From Candidatus Nanopelagicales bacterium (GTDB lineage Bacteria; Actinomycetota; Actinomycetes; S36-B12), in assembly GCA_018402235.1 (NCBI GenBank), contig JAGYJJ010000004.1, positions 517,256 through 581,255 of the forward strand: a stretch of 64,000 nucleotides of DNA, given 5' to 3'. How positions within the stretch are numbered: the stretch's first letter is position 1; each line of letters opens with the position of its first letter. This document shows positions 11,079-22,528 of this stretch, piece by piece. The notes under the pieces are model-generated. The model was not told the origin of the DNA. It saw only the letters and a list, made by a program, of their open reading frames with translations, and ran no database searches. The translations under genes and the position numbers were made by a program.

Positions 11079-11522
11079 CTACTGGGGTTCGAGATAGGGC
11101 ACGCGGGTCCGAACAACGATGACCGCTTCTGCGACCAAATAGCCGACGGTTCCCGCGACGAATGCCACGAAGAAGGCTCCTCGACTGTAGAAGTCGGCGT
11201 CGCGCAACAAGGCAAGGACTGCAATGAGCACGGCGATCTTCACCACCCACGAGCCCAAAATCGCCGCTCCAAAAATCTCCGGCCGAACGCGCACCGTGAC
11301 CACGGCCACAATGACGGTTATCGAGTAGAAGGCCACGGGAATCGCGATACCCAGCACAGCTCCCCAGAAGCCCGGACTGCCCGCAAGCAGGAATCCAATA
11401 GCGCCCGCCGCTAGCAAGGCCACAACTGAACCCGCAGTGCCCCACCGTAAAACGGCGGCCATCGGGATACGGACGCCTGGCAACGGACCGTTGTAACTGT
11501 CACCTGAGGTGTGGGAGGGCAT
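11079..11522 (-). CDS. atpI: AtpI-like four-helix membrane protein
   Basis: 147 aa with four predicted transmembrane helices (about 22-45, 49-72, 83-105, 115-138). AtpI proteins assist c-ring/ATP synthase assembly in other bacteria. This one is recognised mainly by size, topology and its position between wecA and atpB, the mycobacterial order. GAGGAA lies 1-2 nt before the ATG, so an internal start cannot be excluded. Confidence 0.7.
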   Translation of the reverse strand: MPSHTSGDSYNGPLPGVRIPMAAVLRWGTAGSVVALLAAGAIGFLLAGSPGFWGAVLGIAIPVAFYSITVIVAVVTVRVRPEIFGAAILGSWVVKIAVLIAVLALLRDADFYSRGAFFVAFVAGTVGYLVAEAVIVVRTRVPYLEPQ

Positions 11523-11526
11523 TTCC

Positions 11527-12654
11527 TCAACTTATCCGTCGGACGGTTGCACCTTGCTCGGACACGTTCTGCGATGCGGATTTGCCTGGGCGACGGACCA
11601 GCCAGATCAACGCGGCAAGACCAACAGCAAAGCCCGCGAACGCATACGGCCAGGGTACGAATGCGACTGCTACTGCGGCACCGGCGACCAAGCCGGTCCA
11701 TGCGTACATCAAGAGCACAGCTCGCCTATGTGAGTGCCCCATCTCCAGGAGCCGATGGTGCAGGTGCTGTTTATCTGGTGCGAATGGATTGCGGCGAGCC
11801 TTGGTTCGACGGATTACCGCAGTGAACAGGTCAATAAGCGGAATCGCCATGACGGCTATCGGGAGCAGGATTGGCAACAGCGTGGGAAGTAGCGCACCTG
11901 TGCTCAGCGCGCTCGGATCAACTTGTCCCGACAAAGTGATGGTGGCTGCGGCGAGCAACAGCCCCAACAACATCGATCCGGTATCGCCCATGAAGATGCG
12001 CGCGGGGGCGTAGTTGTGCGGGAGGAACCCCGCGGTGATACCCACCAGCAAGACGCTCACGAGCGTGGCGAGGGTGGCTCGCTCGAGCCCGGATTCCACG
12101 CTCAGCAGATAGGCGTAGCCGAAGAAGGCACCGGCGGCCACCATCACGATGCCCGCAGCCAGACCATCCAGGCCGTCGACGAAGTTAATCGCATTGATGC
12201 TGATCACAACGATCAAGACCGTGAACAGCACGCTGGTGAGCGGATCAAGGACGAACGTCCCACCGATCGGTAGCCAGATGATCGCTATGCCCTGGAAGGC
12301 CATGACCCCCGCAGCCAGCACCTGTCCGGCGAGTTTGGTGGGAGCATCCAAACCCCATTTATCGTCGATGATCCCCAGCGCGACGATGATGGCAACGCCC
12401 GACAGCAGCGCAATTGGGGTTCGTCCGCCCTCGAAAACCGCACTCATCATCGGCAACTTGCTAGCCAAGATGAGTCCGGCGAGGAGCCCACCGACCATGG
12501 CCAGGCCGCCGAGCAAAGGCGTGGGTGTTGCATGAACGTCGCGGTCGCGAACGGGCGCAACTACCCGCCACTTCAGCGCGAGTTCGCGCGCCAGCGGAGT
12601 CAGCAGGTACGTGACCGCCGCAGCGGCCAGCAAGCTGAGGATGTACTCCCGCAC
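11527..12654 (-). CDS. wecA: Polyprenyl-phosphate GlcNAc-1-phosphate transferase (WecA/MraY family)
   Basis: Transfers a sugar-1-phosphate from a UDP-sugar to undecaprenyl/decaprenyl phosphate, starting a cell-envelope glycan. 375 aa, about ten to eleven transmembrane helices. Motifs in order: PVRDRDVHATPTPLLGG, the catalytic DDKWGLD, NAINFVDGLDGLAAG, PARIFMGDTGSM, and the cytosolic HLHHRLLEMGHSHR. The HIHH-type motif points to the WecA/TagO branch rather than MraY. Position next to atpI matches mycobacterial wecA. The last ~20 residues are polar and may be a cytosolic tail. Confidence 0.9.
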   Translation of the reverse strand: MREYILSLLAAAAVTYLLTPLARELALKWRVVAPVRDRDVHATPTPLLGGLAMVGGLLAGLILASKLPMMSAVFEGGRTPIALLSGVAIIVALGIIDDKWGLDAPTKLAGQVLAAGVMAFQGIAIIWLPIGGTFVLDPLTSVLFTVLIVVISINAINFVDGLDGLAAGIVMVAAGAFFGYAYLLSVESGLERATLATLVSVLLVGITAGFLPHNYAPARIFMGDTGSMLLGLLLAAATITLSGQVDPSALSTGALLPTLLPILLPIAVMAIPLIDLFTAVIRRTKARRNPFAPDKQHLHHRLLEMGHSHRRAVLLMYAWTGLVAGAAVAVAFVPWPYAFAGFAVGLAALIWLVRRPGKSASQNVSEQGATVRRIS

Positions 12655-12666
12655 GGGGAAGCGCGC

Positions 12667-13962
12667 CTAGCTGGCGCTCGCGCCTTCTCGCGGGTACGCC
12701 GGGTGGCGGGACACCAGTTTGCTCACTTGGCTGGCGATGTCTTCTGCAGCCGAGCCGTCGGTGTCCAGGACGGCGCGTGCGATCAAATCGGCGATCTCTC
12801 GCATGTCTGCCTCATTCATGCCCTGGGTCGTGACCGACGGCGTTCCCACCCGGATACCCGACCCGATAGACGGAGGTTGCGGATCGAAGGGAATCGCGTT
12901 CTTGTTCAAGGTGATGCGCGCGATATCGCACCGCTCCTCGGCCTCCAGACCGGTTACCCCAACGGGCTGCAGGTCGATGAGCGCCAGATGAGTGTCGGTA
13001 CCCCCACTTGTAGGTCGCATGCCGTGCTCACTCAGGCCCTCGCACAGCGCTTGCGCGTTGCGGATCACCTGGGCCGCGTACTTCTGGTACTCGGGGGTCG
13101 ACGCCTCTTTGAGGGCAACCGCCTTGGCGGCCACGCCGTGCATCAATGGGCCGCCTTGCATCATCGGGAAGACGGCCTTGTCGACCGCCTTGGCGTGCTC
13201 GGCCTTGCTGAGCATCATGCCGCCGCGGGGACCGCGCAAGACCTTGTGTGTAGTGAACGTGACGACATCGGCATAGGGAACCGGACTGGGTATGGCCTTG
13301 CCGGCCACCAAGCCGATGAAGTGAGCTGCATCGACCATCAAGATGGCGCCGACTTCATCGGCGATCTCGCGGAACGCTGCAAAGTCAATCAGTCGCGGAT
13401 AGGCCGTTGCGCCACAGATGATCATCTTCGGACGATGCTGGCGAGCAAGATCACGTACTTGGTCGTAATCGATCAGCTCGGTGTCTTGGTGAACCCCGTA
13501 GGAGACGACGTTGAACCACTTACCCGAGAAGTTGACCGGCGAACCATGAGTGAGGTGTCCGCCGTGCGAAAGGCTCATGGCTAACACGGTGTCGCCGGGC
13601 ATCGTGAACGCACCGTAGGCGGCGATGTTCGCACTGGCGCCACTGTGCGGTTGGAGGTTCGCGTGCTCGGCGCCGAAAAGCGCCTTGGCACGTTCTATTC
13701 CGATCTCTTCGGCAGAGTCGACCTCCGCGCATCCTCCGTAGTAACGGCGGCCCGGGTAACCCTCGGCGTATTTATTGCTCAAGGTGGAGCCCAAGGCAGC
13801 CAGGACCGCAGGTGAGGTGAAGTTCTCACTCGCGATCAACTGGAGCCCACCTCGAAGTCGCTCTAGTTCCCCCAGGATGATTGCCGCGATTTGCGGATCC
13901 TCACGTTGCAAGGAGCCGAAATCCGGCCCCCAGAAGACCCCTTGGTCCGAAGATGGGTTCAT
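12667..13962 (-). CDS. glyA: Serine hydroxymethyltransferase
   Basis: PLP enzyme converting serine and tetrahydrofolate to glycine and methylene-THF; homodimer in the cytosol. 431 aa. Landmarks: LIASENFTSPAVLAALGS, NKYAEGYPGRRYYGG, the PLP-lysine region VVTFTTHKVLRGPRGGMML, and LNKNAIPFDPQPP. Ribosome site GGGAG precedes the ATG. Compared with the mycobacterial order sua5-wecA-atp, glyA is an extra gene between sua5 and wecA. No glycine or THF riboswitch was seen in the 74 bp upstream. Confidence 0.97.
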   Translation of the reverse strand: MNPSSDQGVFWGPDFGSLQREDPQIAAIILGELERLRGGLQLIASENFTSPAVLAALGSTLSNKYAEGYPGRRYYGGCAEVDSAEEIGIERAKALFGAEHANLQPHSGASANIAAYGAFTMPGDTVLAMSLSHGGHLTHGSPVNFSGKWFNVVSYGVHQDTELIDYDQVRDLARQHRPKMIICGATAYPRLIDFAAFREIADEVGAILMVDAAHFIGLVAGKAIPSPVPYADVVTFTTHKVLRGPRGGMMLSKAEHAKAVDKAVFPMMQGGPLMHGVAAKAVALKEASTPEYQKYAAQVIRNAQALCEGLSEHGMRPTSGGTDTHLALIDLQPVGVTGLEAEERCDIARITLNKNAIPFDPQPPSIGSGIRVGTPSVTTQGMNEADMREIADLIARAVLDTDGSAAEDIASQVSKLVSRHPAYPREGASAS

Positions 13963-14036
13963 AAGGCGACTCCCGCTTCACGTTGTACCTGTCAACTATG
14001 TAATGAAACTATGTGGTGCCAGCGAACCGAACCGGA

Positions 14037-14735
14037 TCAACCGGATGGCTCGCCGGCCACTGTATCCCCAGCCAGGCCACTCAGCACATCTTCCACACGC
14101 TCCCCCGCGATAGCGCCCTCACGCACTATTGAGGCCTGACGCATGCGGACATCGACCACCGTGCTTGCCAAGTGGTGGCTTTCGCCCTCGCTCCACGGGA
14201 CCTGCCCCACCCGACCGACATCCAGGGCCCCCGCAACGTCGTCGCCCAACGAGTCGATCGCATCCTGGACTGTCGGGGGTGCCGGTGCACCGGCGATCGC
14301 CGCAGAGCTCGCAGCAACCGGACCCAGACGCCGGCATATCTCCAAGGCCACCGGGTGAAGCGGCATGCGCACCGCTACCGGAGCCTGATGCGGGTGATCC
14401 CACGCCAAGGTGGCCTGCGGTCGAAGCAAGAGGGTCAACAGCCCCGGCCAGAACGTCCGCATAAGCACTTGGGCGGCCGGGGGGACCCGTGCGGCTACTC
14501 CCGAAACCGTCTCTGGCGAAGCCACGAGTAGACCCAAAGGGGTGTTCGGTTGCTGCATCTTCGCGCGGCGCAACAACGCTGTTCCCTTGACCGAGAAGGC
14601 GTCGGTCGCCACAACATAGGAATTCTCGGTGGGCACGATGACCAATCCGCCCCGACGCATGGCAGCCACCGCGGCGGTCACCGCTCGATCGCGCTCCGCG
14701 GGATCGTTGCAATCCCACAGGGTCGACGCGCTCAC
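14037..14735 (-). CDS. sua5: L-threonylcarbamoyladenylate synthase (Sua5/YrdC/YwlC)
   Basis: Makes threonylcarbamoyl-AMP from threonine, bicarbonate and ATP for the t6A37 modification of ANN-decoding tRNAs. 232 aa. YrdC domain with GGLVIVPTENSYVVATDAF, a variant of the usual PTET-Y-L motif, and RMPLHPVALEICRRLGPVAASSAA. The GTG start overlaps the prmC stop by 4 bp (GTGA), so it is translated after PrmC. The C-terminus has no Sua5-type extra domain. Confidence 0.88.
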   Translation of the reverse strand: MSASTLWDCNDPAERDRAVTAAVAAMRRGGLVIVPTENSYVVATDAFSVKGTALLRRAKMQQPNTPLGLLVASPETVSGVAARVPPAAQVLMRTFWPGLLTLLLRPQATLAWDHPHQAPVAVRMPLHPVALEICRRLGPVAASSAAIAGAPAPPTVQDAIDSLGDDVAGALDVGRVGQVPWSEGESHHLASTVVDVRMRQASIVREGAIAGERVEDVLSGLAGDTVAGEPSG

Positions 14736-15769
14736 GAGTTGGCCCTCGTGGCCATCGTGAAGCGGGGCACACCGTTGAGGTCCAGCCGATCGGTGACCAA
14801 CTCGAAAATCGGCCCGCCGGGGCGACCAGGAAGCATCGTGGCCAGTTGCTCATCGAGAGTCATGGAACGAAGCAAGCCCACCACACCACCGCCGGAAGCG
14901 TCCGGTCCTTGCACGTCGGCGTGTTCAACAACAAAGAGTCCACCGGGACGAAGCAGTAAGGCCGCTGTTCTCGCAACTTGCTCCACAACATCTAAACCTG
15001 ATGGACCGCCAAAGAGAGCAACGGCCGGGTCGTGGTCGCGGACTTCGACCTCCCGCGGCACCATCCCATCGGGAATGTAGGGCGGATTGGAAACCACGGC
15101 GTCCACGGTCCCGACGAGAGACGACAGTGGCCCTCCGGGATCTGCGACGGTTCCGGCATCGGCGTGGATCACCGTCGCACGCGAGTCAGCATCGCGAATA
15201 CCGGAGGCGTGTTCTTCGAAGTTGCGCCGAGCCCACTCGACAGCCGCACCGTCGAGCTCCACAAGATGGACTTCACAACCGGGAACCTCGATTGCTACCG
15301 ATATTCCGATCGCGCCGCTACCCGCACACAGGTCGACCACGGTTGCTTTATCAACCTGGCGCGCGTGCCGAATAGCGGCTTCAGCCACTATCTCGGTTTC
15401 GGGTCGCGGAATGAACACCCCTGGCCCCACAAAAACATCGATGCGCCGGAACGCGGCTCTTCCGGTGATGTGCTGCAAGGGCACTCGACTAAGGCGCCGC
15501 GCGAGCGCCTTTTCAAATGCCAACCGCTGGGTAGCAGACAACTCGTCTTGCAAGATCAAACGATTCCGCGGCACGTCGAGCACCCACGACATCAACCAGG
15601 CGGCGTCGACTTTGGGTGATGCCACTCCAGCAGACGTCAAGCGCCGCTGAGCGTCGTACATCAGGCTACGAACAGTGTTGCGGGTGCCGAAGGTGGAATC
15701 ACGTGACTCACTGTCGCCACGAGCATCGAAATGAAAGCCCGATCCCTGCGGTGGCGTTGCTGCGGGCAT
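14732..15769 (-). CDS. prmC: Peptide chain release factor N5-glutamine methyltransferase
   Basis: Methylates the Gln of the GGQ motif of release factors using S-adenosylmethionine. 345 aa. SAM-binding motif VVDLCAGSGAIGISVA; catalytic NPPY in VVSNPPYIPDGMV; N-terminal helical domain with FIPRPETE. It directly follows prfA, its substrate gene (6 bp after the prfA stop). The first ~36 residues are not typical of the family, so translation may begin at the ATG at 15661 (MYDAQRRL). Confidence 0.92.
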   Translation of the reverse strand: MPAATPPQGSGFHFDARGDSESRDSTFGTRNTVRSLMYDAQRRLTSAGVASPKVDAAWLMSWVLDVPRNRLILQDELSATQRLAFEKALARRLSRVPLQHITGRAAFRRIDVFVGPGVFIPRPETEIVAEAAIRHARQVDKATVVDLCAGSGAIGISVAIEVPGCEVHLVELDGAAVEWARRNFEEHASGIRDADSRATVIHADAGTVADPGGPLSSLVGTVDAVVSNPPYIPDGMVPREVEVRDHDPAVALFGGPSGLDVVEQVARTAALLLRPGGLFVVEHADVQGPDASGGGVVGLLRSMTLDEQLATMLPGRPGGPIFELVTDRLDLNGVPRFTMATRANS

Positions 15770-15775
15770 TGACTA

Positions 15776-16849
15776 TCAGCTCTCGCTGGTCAACCGGGAC
15801 TCGCGATCAGCCGCGGTGCAAGCGTCAACGATGGCGTCGATATCGCCGTCGAGTACCTGATCAAGATTGTGCGCTTTAAAACCAACGCGGTGATCATTGA
15901 TGCGATTCTCAGGAAAGTTGTAGGTTCGGATTCGTTCGCTGCGATCCACCGTTCGGACCTGACTGCGACGAGCATCCGAAGCCTCTTGCGCCGCCTGCTC
16001 CTCAGCGATCGCCAGTATTCGAGCGCGCAGGATGCGCAACGCGGATTCCTTGTTCTGGAGTTGGCTCTTCTCATTCTGACAAGACACAACAACACCTGTA
16101 GGTAAGTGCGTAATGCGCACTGCGGAATCGGTGGTGTTCACACTCTGCCCACCCGGCCCCGAGGATCGATACACGTCAATTCGCAGATCGTTCGAATCAA
16201 TGGTGACATCGACATCTTCGGCTTCGGGCAAGACGAGCACGCCGGCGGCCGAGGTATGGATTCGCCCCTGGGACTCAGTAACCGGAACACGTTGCACGCG
16301 ATGCACACCCCCCTCGAACTTCAACCTGGCGAAGGGCGCCTCTCCTGGTTCTGGGACACCCTTGGCCTTGACCGCGATCGAGGCATCCTTGTAGCCACCG
16401 AGATCGGATTCAACTGCATCGATGATCTCGCTACTCCAGCCACGACGTTCGGCGTAACGCATGTACATGCGCAGTAAATCCCCGGCGAACAGGGCAGACT
16501 CTTCTCCACCCTCACCCGCCTTAATCTCGACGATGACGTCCTTGTCGTCCATCGGATCACGAGGCAACAGAAGTTCTTGCAGACGGTCGGCTGCTGCCGC
16601 CTCCCGTTCAGCCAGAGTCCGGGCCTCAGCGGCGAACACCGAATCGCCCATCTCGGCGAGTTCCACGGCCGCTTGATGGTCATCACGCAAGGCAAGCCAT
16701 TGACGGTACGCCGCAACGACCGGCCGAAGTTGGGCGTAGCGACGGCCAAACTTGCGAGCACGTGCCTGATCGGCGTGAATCCCAGGATCGGCTAACTCGC
16801 GCTCGACCTCATCGAGTTCGCGAGAAAGCTCCTCGCAGCTTTCGAACAC
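15776..16849 (-). CDS. prfA: Peptide chain release factor 1
   Basis: Recognises UAA/UAG stop codons and triggers peptide release. 357 aa from a GTG. The GGQ catalytic loop is in [20 protein letters not shown]. The codon-recognition region gives PxT-like context around [20 protein letters not shown]. Other landmarks are [10 protein letters not shown] and the C-terminal [15 protein letters not shown]. Followed by prmC, which modifies this protein. Confidence 0.96.
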   Translation of the reverse strand: MFESCEELSRELDEVERELADPGIHADQARARKFGRRYAQLRPVVAAYRQWLALRDDHQAAVELAEMGDSVFAAEARTLAEREAAAADRLQELLLPRDPMDDKDVIVEIKAGEGGEESALFAGDLLRMYMRYAERRGWSSEIIDAVESDLGGYKDASIAVKAKGVPEPGEAPFARLKFEGGVHRVQRVPVTESQGRIHTSAAGVLVLPEAEDVDVTIDSNDLRIDVYRSSGPGGQSVNTTDSAVRITHLPTGVVVSCQNEKSQLQNKESALRILRARILAIAEEQAAQEASDARRSQVRTVDRSERIRTYNFPENRINDHRVGFKAHNLDQVLDGDIDAIVDACTAADRESRLTSES

Positions 16850-16907
16850 TGGTCGCCGCCTTCCCTCACGTGACCTCGATGGGCACGAAACTCAATGAGC
16901 AAAAAGT

Positions 16908-16973
16908 CGGGCGCCGGTCGGGGATCGACCGCGCGACGGGGGAGACACGCGGCCGATCCCGGACCGGCGCCCG
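16908..16973 (-). terminator. Rho-independent terminator after rpmE
   Basis: Long inverted repeat: CGGGCGCCGGTC at 16908-16919 pairs with GACCGGCGCCCG at 16962-16973, and GGGGATCG/CGATCCC adds inner pairing. On the minus strand the hairpin is followed by CTTTTT. It lies just beyond the rpmE stop and before prfA. Confidence 0.85.
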
Positions 16974-16982
16974 GAATCCTTG

Positions 16983-17216
16983 CTATGACGAACCTGAGCC
17001 GGAGTCCTTTCCGTAGCGCGTTTCGAACTTCGCTACGCGGCCGCCGGTATCGAGGATCTTCTGCTTACCAGTATAGAACGGATGACACTGCGAGCACACG
17101 TCCGCGTGGATGGCGCCGCTCTTGGCGGTGCTCCTCGTGGTGAAGGTGCTGCCGCAGGTGCAGGTAACCGTCGTTTCGACGTAGTCGGGGTGGATGTCAG
17201 CCTTCACGATCGTCAC
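16983..17216 (-). CDS. rpmE: 50S ribosomal protein L31, zinc-binding (C+) form
   Basis: 77 aa from a GTG start with AAGGAC as ribosome site. Zinc ligands are seen as CTC near residue 18-20 and CSQC near residue 41-44 ([14 protein letters not shown]), the C+ type. A C-minus paralogue for zinc starvation is not in this window. Between rho and prfA as in other actinobacteria, with its own strong terminator. Confidence 0.96.
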   Translation of the reverse strand: MTIVKADIHPDYVETTVTCTCGSTFTTRSTAKSGAIHADVCSQCHPFYTGKQKILDTGGRVAKFETRYGKDSGSGSS

Positions 17217-17307
17217 GTCCTTGTAGTAGTTGTCCGGGTCGGTCGATCAGAGTCCAACGCCCTGAACGCCGTGAACCGGAGCCGTCGAAGTATGCCACGG
17301 GGCGGGA

Positions 17308-18972
<1,665 letters not shown>

Positions 18973-18992
18973 AGTGTCCTTCGGATTACCGG

Positions 18993-19039
18993 ACTCCCGG
19001 ACGGGAGTGTGATGGTGGGCCCATCGGCGCTCTGCCGAT
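18993..19039 (-). promoter_or_regulatory. Two hairpins in the rho leader
   Basis: In the 200-bp gap between rho and thrB, ACTCCC-GGAC-GGGAGT (18993-19008) lies just upstream of the rho ribosome site, and ATCGGC-GCTCT-GCCGAT (19023-19039) lies 14 bp further upstream. They could be leader structures for rho autoregulation. Neither is followed by a T-run. Regulatory role is inference only. Confidence 0.35.
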
Positions 19040-19172
19040 CGTGGGGCCGCCTCGTGAACCCTGATCGTGAAACGGGAAGAAGTACCAGGGATTCGCCTTC
19101 AGGCGCGTTACTCGAAACGGGGAACGCTCCAAGCCAAGCAGCGAGGCAAGAACAAGGTACCACCCGGACCGA

Positions 19173-20099
19173 TCAAGGGATCTCCAGGGGGCTTTCGTGA
19201 GCCCCCAGCGCACCGATCGGTATCTCATGCACCGCCCAGCCAGTAAGACCCGAAACGATCTTTTCGACGGCATGGAGCGCGTGCGGTGACTCCGATAAAA
19301 CGAGTACGGACGGTCCAGCTCCCGAGATGGCTGCAGCATGACCTGCCCGCCGAATTTGTTCCATGAGAGACACGGACTCCGGGTACACACCCGCCCGAGT
19401 CTGTTGATGCAATCGATCCGATGTGGCCTCAAGTAATAGTTCCGGCTGAGTGGTGAGTGCGTGCACCAAAAGCGCCGAACGAGCCAGGTTGTGACTGGCA
19501 TGTGCGTAGTTGACGGAGTCCGGTAGCACCTCGCGGGCTGTGACAGTAGGCAATGTGTCGACAGGGACCACCAACACGGCTCGTACGCTCACGTGCGGAT
19601 CCAAGCGCACCGCACCCGGGTGCCCATGATCGTCCAGCCAGGCAACCGTGAAGCCGCCGTGCAATGCTGCTGCGAGATTGTCCGGGTGCGACTCCATGGT
19701 GGTTGCCGTCGCCAAAAGCGCCTCGTCGTCGAAGTTTGAGTTCACGACCATGGCGCGAGCCAGAACCATGCCGCCAATGATTGCCGCTGCGGACGACCCC
19801 AAGCCACGACCGTGCGGGATCACATTGCGGCAGCGCAAAACGAAACCAGGAGGTTGCACGCCCATCGCTTCGAAAGCGGCGTTCATTGCCCTCACGACCA
19901 GGTGGTGCTCGTCGCGTGGCACATCGGCGGCACCCTCGCCCGCGACCTCTACCAAGACACCCTCGTCCTCGGTCACCATCGCTATGAGTTCGTCGTAGAC
20001 CGACAAGGCCAGACCCAAGGAGTCGAAACCCGGACCGATATTCGCGCTACTAGCAGGAACCAAAATCCGAACAGGGCCGCTACGAAACTCATCGGTCAT
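19173..20099 (-). CDS. thrB: Homoserine kinase
   Basis: Phosphorylates homoserine for threonine synthesis. 308 aa, GHMP kinase family. ATP-binding signature is HGRGLGSSAAAIIGG; N-terminal VLVPASSANIGPGFDSLG; C-terminal AAISGAGPSVLVL. Intact. It follows thrC by 15 bp in the order hom-thrC-thrB, the conserved actinobacterial threonine operon. The last codons contain an inverted repeat (GGGGGCT/AGCCCCC) without a T-run. Confidence 0.96.
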   Translation of the reverse strand: MTDEFRSGPVRILVPASSANIGPGFDSLGLALSVYDELIAMVTEDEGVLVEVAGEGAADVPRDEHHLVVRAMNAAFEAMGVQPPGFVLRCRNVIPHGRGLGSSAAAIIGGMVLARAMVVNSNFDDEALLATATTMESHPDNLAAALHGGFTVAWLDDHGHPGAVRLDPHVSVRAVLVVPVDTLPTVTAREVLPDSVNYAHASHNLARSALLVHALTTQPELLLEATSDRLHQQTRAGVYPESVSLMEQIRRAGHAAAISGAGPSVLVLSESPHALHAVEKIVSGLTGWAVHEIPIGALGAHESPLEIP

Positions 20100-20114
20100 A
20101 TCAACAGCCCGCCA

Positions 20115-21181
20115 TCATCCCTCGAGGCCGAGTGCGCGCGCTGCTTCCTTGACGTCTACCGGAACCACAACCGGCTCGGGTGCTGCGTCCAAAGCCCACT
20201 GCGGATCCTTCAACCCATTGCCGGTCAATGTAACGACGATCACCTGGCCCGGATCCAGGTGTCCCGCCTGCTTCATCTTCAAAAGCCCCGCCACACCTGC
20301 GGCACTCGACGGTTCGCAGAACAGGCCTCGGTGGCGGCCAAAAGGCGATAGGCCGCGAGGATCTCGTCGTCGGTAACCGAATCGATGAGACCACCCGAAT
20401 CATCACGAGCTGCAATAGCGGCGTCCCACGACGCCGGGTTACCAATGCGGATAGCGGTTGCGATCGTTTCGGGCTTCGCCACCGGGGAACCGGAAACCAA
20501 TGGCGCGGCACCAGCGGCCTGAAAACCCCACATGCGAGGAAGGCCGTCGCTGATGCCATCGCTGTGATACTCGGTATACCCACGCCAGTATGCAGTGATG
20601 TTGCCGGCGTTTCCGACCGGAAGGGCGTGGATGTCAGGAGCCCTCCCCAACATGTCGACCACCTCGAAGCTCGCGGTCTTCTGCCCTTCGATGCGCACGG
20701 GATTGACGCTGTTGACGAGAGAAACGGGATAAGAGTCTGAAAGTTGTCGAGCAACGGTCAAACAATCGTCGAAGTTACCGTCGACCTGCAGCAAGGTGGC
20801 GCCATGCACGATCGCCTGCGCCAATTTGCCCATCGCGATCTTCCCCTGAGGGACAAGAACGCCAGACACCATTCCGGCCTTGACCGCATAAGCAGATGCA
20901 CTTGCCGAGGTGTTGCCCGTCGACGCACAGATCACCGCTCTTGCGCCATCTTCGGCAGCTTTGCTGATGGCAAGCGTCATGCCGCGGTCCTTGAAAGAAC
21001 CAGTTGGATTGGCGCCTTCGAACTTCAGCCAGACCTCACACGCAAGGGTTTCGCTCAACGAGCAGGCGTAAACGAGAGGTGTCCCGCCTTCGCGCAAGGA
21101 CACCACTGGGGTACTCGCATCGACAGGGAGTCGATCGCGATACTCCTCGATCACGCCACGCCACTGGTGCGCGCCGCTCAT
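20115..21181 (-). CDS. thrC: Threonine synthase, apparent 1-nt frameshift
   Basis: PLP enzyme making threonine from O-phosphohomoserine. The first frame gives 300 aa (PLP-lysine context [16 protein letters not shown], then [16 protein letters not shown]) and goes out of frame after RLLAATE. Adding one C near 20324-20328 (GAGGCC to GAGGGCC on the minus strand) restores [19 protein letters not shown]. The frame then runs to a TGA at 20115-20117, giving the usual ~355 aa. Hom, ThrB and LysA are intact around it, so a sequencing or assembly error at a G/C run is more likely than a dead gene. Its ATG overlaps the hom stop (ATGA). Confidence 0.9.
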
Positions 21182-22473
21182 TCCTCACCCTCCACTCGCA
21201 TAACACCCACAACTCGACGAACTGTGTCGAGTCCGCGCAACTGCTCAACGGTGGCTTGCAATGCGGCATCGCTCGCTCGATGTGTGCGAACCACCAACCC
21301 TGCGTCTTCGCCATGACCTTCTTGGTGCACCACTTGGATGCTCACGCCGTGATCGGCGAATGCCGAAGCGACGGTGGCGAGCACACCCGGCTTATCGGCA
21401 ACGTCAAGGTTGACGTAGTACTCGGTCTGCGCTTGACCTATCGGGAGAACGGGCAATCGCGTGTACGTGCTCTCCCCTGGACCCTTGCTGCCGCTCAAGC
21501 GATTACGGGCCGCCGCTACAACGTCGCCAAGGACTGCGCTAGCGGTGGGGTGCCCGCCTGCCCCTCGTCCGTAGAACATCATCTGTCCGGCCGCATCGGC
21601 TTCCACGAAGACTGCGTTGAACGATTCGCGCACCGCCGCAAGCGGATGTGTCCTGGGCAGCATCGCCGGGTGAACCCGCACGATAATTCCGGCGGTGCCG
21701 TCCTCGATCAGCTCTGCGATGGCCAATAGTTTGATGACAAATCCCATATCTCGGGCTGCCGCCATATCAGCAGCCGTCACCTGCGAGATGCCCTCGACAT
21801 AAACATCGCTCAATGTGACGCGGGTGTGAAAGGCCAACTCGGCCAAGATCGCTGCCTTCGCGGCGGCATCGTGCCCGTCGACATCAAGTGAAGGATCCGC
21901 CTCGAGATAGCCGAGGGCGTTGGCCTCATCGAACACATCCGCATACGCCGCACCCTCTTCATCCATCTTCGTGAGCATGAAGTTGGTGGTGCCGTTCACA
22001 ATGCCCATGACCTTGCGGACGCGATCGCCGGCCAGGGATTCACGCAGCGGTCGCAGAAGGGGAATTGCGCCGGCCACCGACGCCTCGAAGTACAGATCCA
22101 CCCCATGACGCTCGGCTGCCTCGTACAACGACGCTCCGTCTTCGGCCAGGAGTGCCTTGTTCGCCGTCACGACGCTCGATCCGGCGGCCATCGCCGCCAG
22201 AATGCATGCGCGGGCTGGCTCGATGCCACCCATGACTTCAATAACGATGTCGGCACCACTTGTGGCAACGGCCATCGGATCATCCGACAAGAGCTCAACG
22301 GGAATACCCGGACGCGAACGGGCGGTGTCTCGGACCGCCACTGCCGTGATCCGCAGCGGAGCCCCAACCCGCTCAGCGAAGTCAGAAACATGCTCGCTGA
22401 GGAGCTGAACCACGGAAGTGCCGACAGTGCCCCCACCCAGCAGGGCAATCGTCACCTCATCTCGCGTGGCCAT
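21178..22473 (-). CDS. hom: Homoserine dehydrogenase with ACT domain
   Basis: NAD(P)H reduction of aspartate semialdehyde to homoserine, the branch point to Thr/Met. 431 aa. Rossmann motif [15 protein letters not shown], substrate region [16 protein letters not shown], then a C-terminal ACT domain ([20 protein letters not shown]) that usually mediates threonine feedback. I choose the ATG at 22473 because GAAGGAG lies just upstream; an in-frame start at 22524 exists. Overlaps thrC by 4 bp. Confidence 0.95.
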   Translation of the reverse strand: MATRDEVTIALLGGGTVGTSVVQLLSEHVSDFAERVGAPLRITAVAVRDTARSRPGIPVELLSDDPMAVATSGADIVIEVMGGIEPARACILAAMAAGSSVVTANKALLAEDGASLYEAAERHGVDLYFEASVAGAIPLLRPLRESLAGDRVRKVMGIVNGTTNFMLTKMDEEGAAYADVFDEANALGYLEADPSLDVDGHDAAAKAAILAELAFHTRVTLSDVYVEGISQVTAADMAAARDMGFVIKLLAIAELIEDGTAGIIVRVHPAMLPRTHPLAAVRESFNAVFVEADAAGQMMFYGRGAGGHPTASAVLGDVVAAARNRLSGSKGPGESTYTRLPVLPIGQAQTEYYVNLDVADKPGVLATVASAFADHGVSIQVVHQEGHGEDAGLVVRTHRASDAALQATVEQLRGLDTVRRVVGVMRVEGEE

Positions 22474-22528
22474 TCGAACTCCTTCAGGTTTCGTGTTCTC
22501 GTGCAGGTCTGGTGTCGACGACACCCTT

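Noticed and set aside
13963-14036. Glycine or THF riboswitch before glyA
   Set aside because: Only 74 bp, without tandem stems or recognisable aptamer core.
19188-19207. Inverted repeat GGGGGCT/AGCCCCC at the end of thrB as a terminator
   Set aside because: It lies inside the last thrB codons and is not followed by a T-run.
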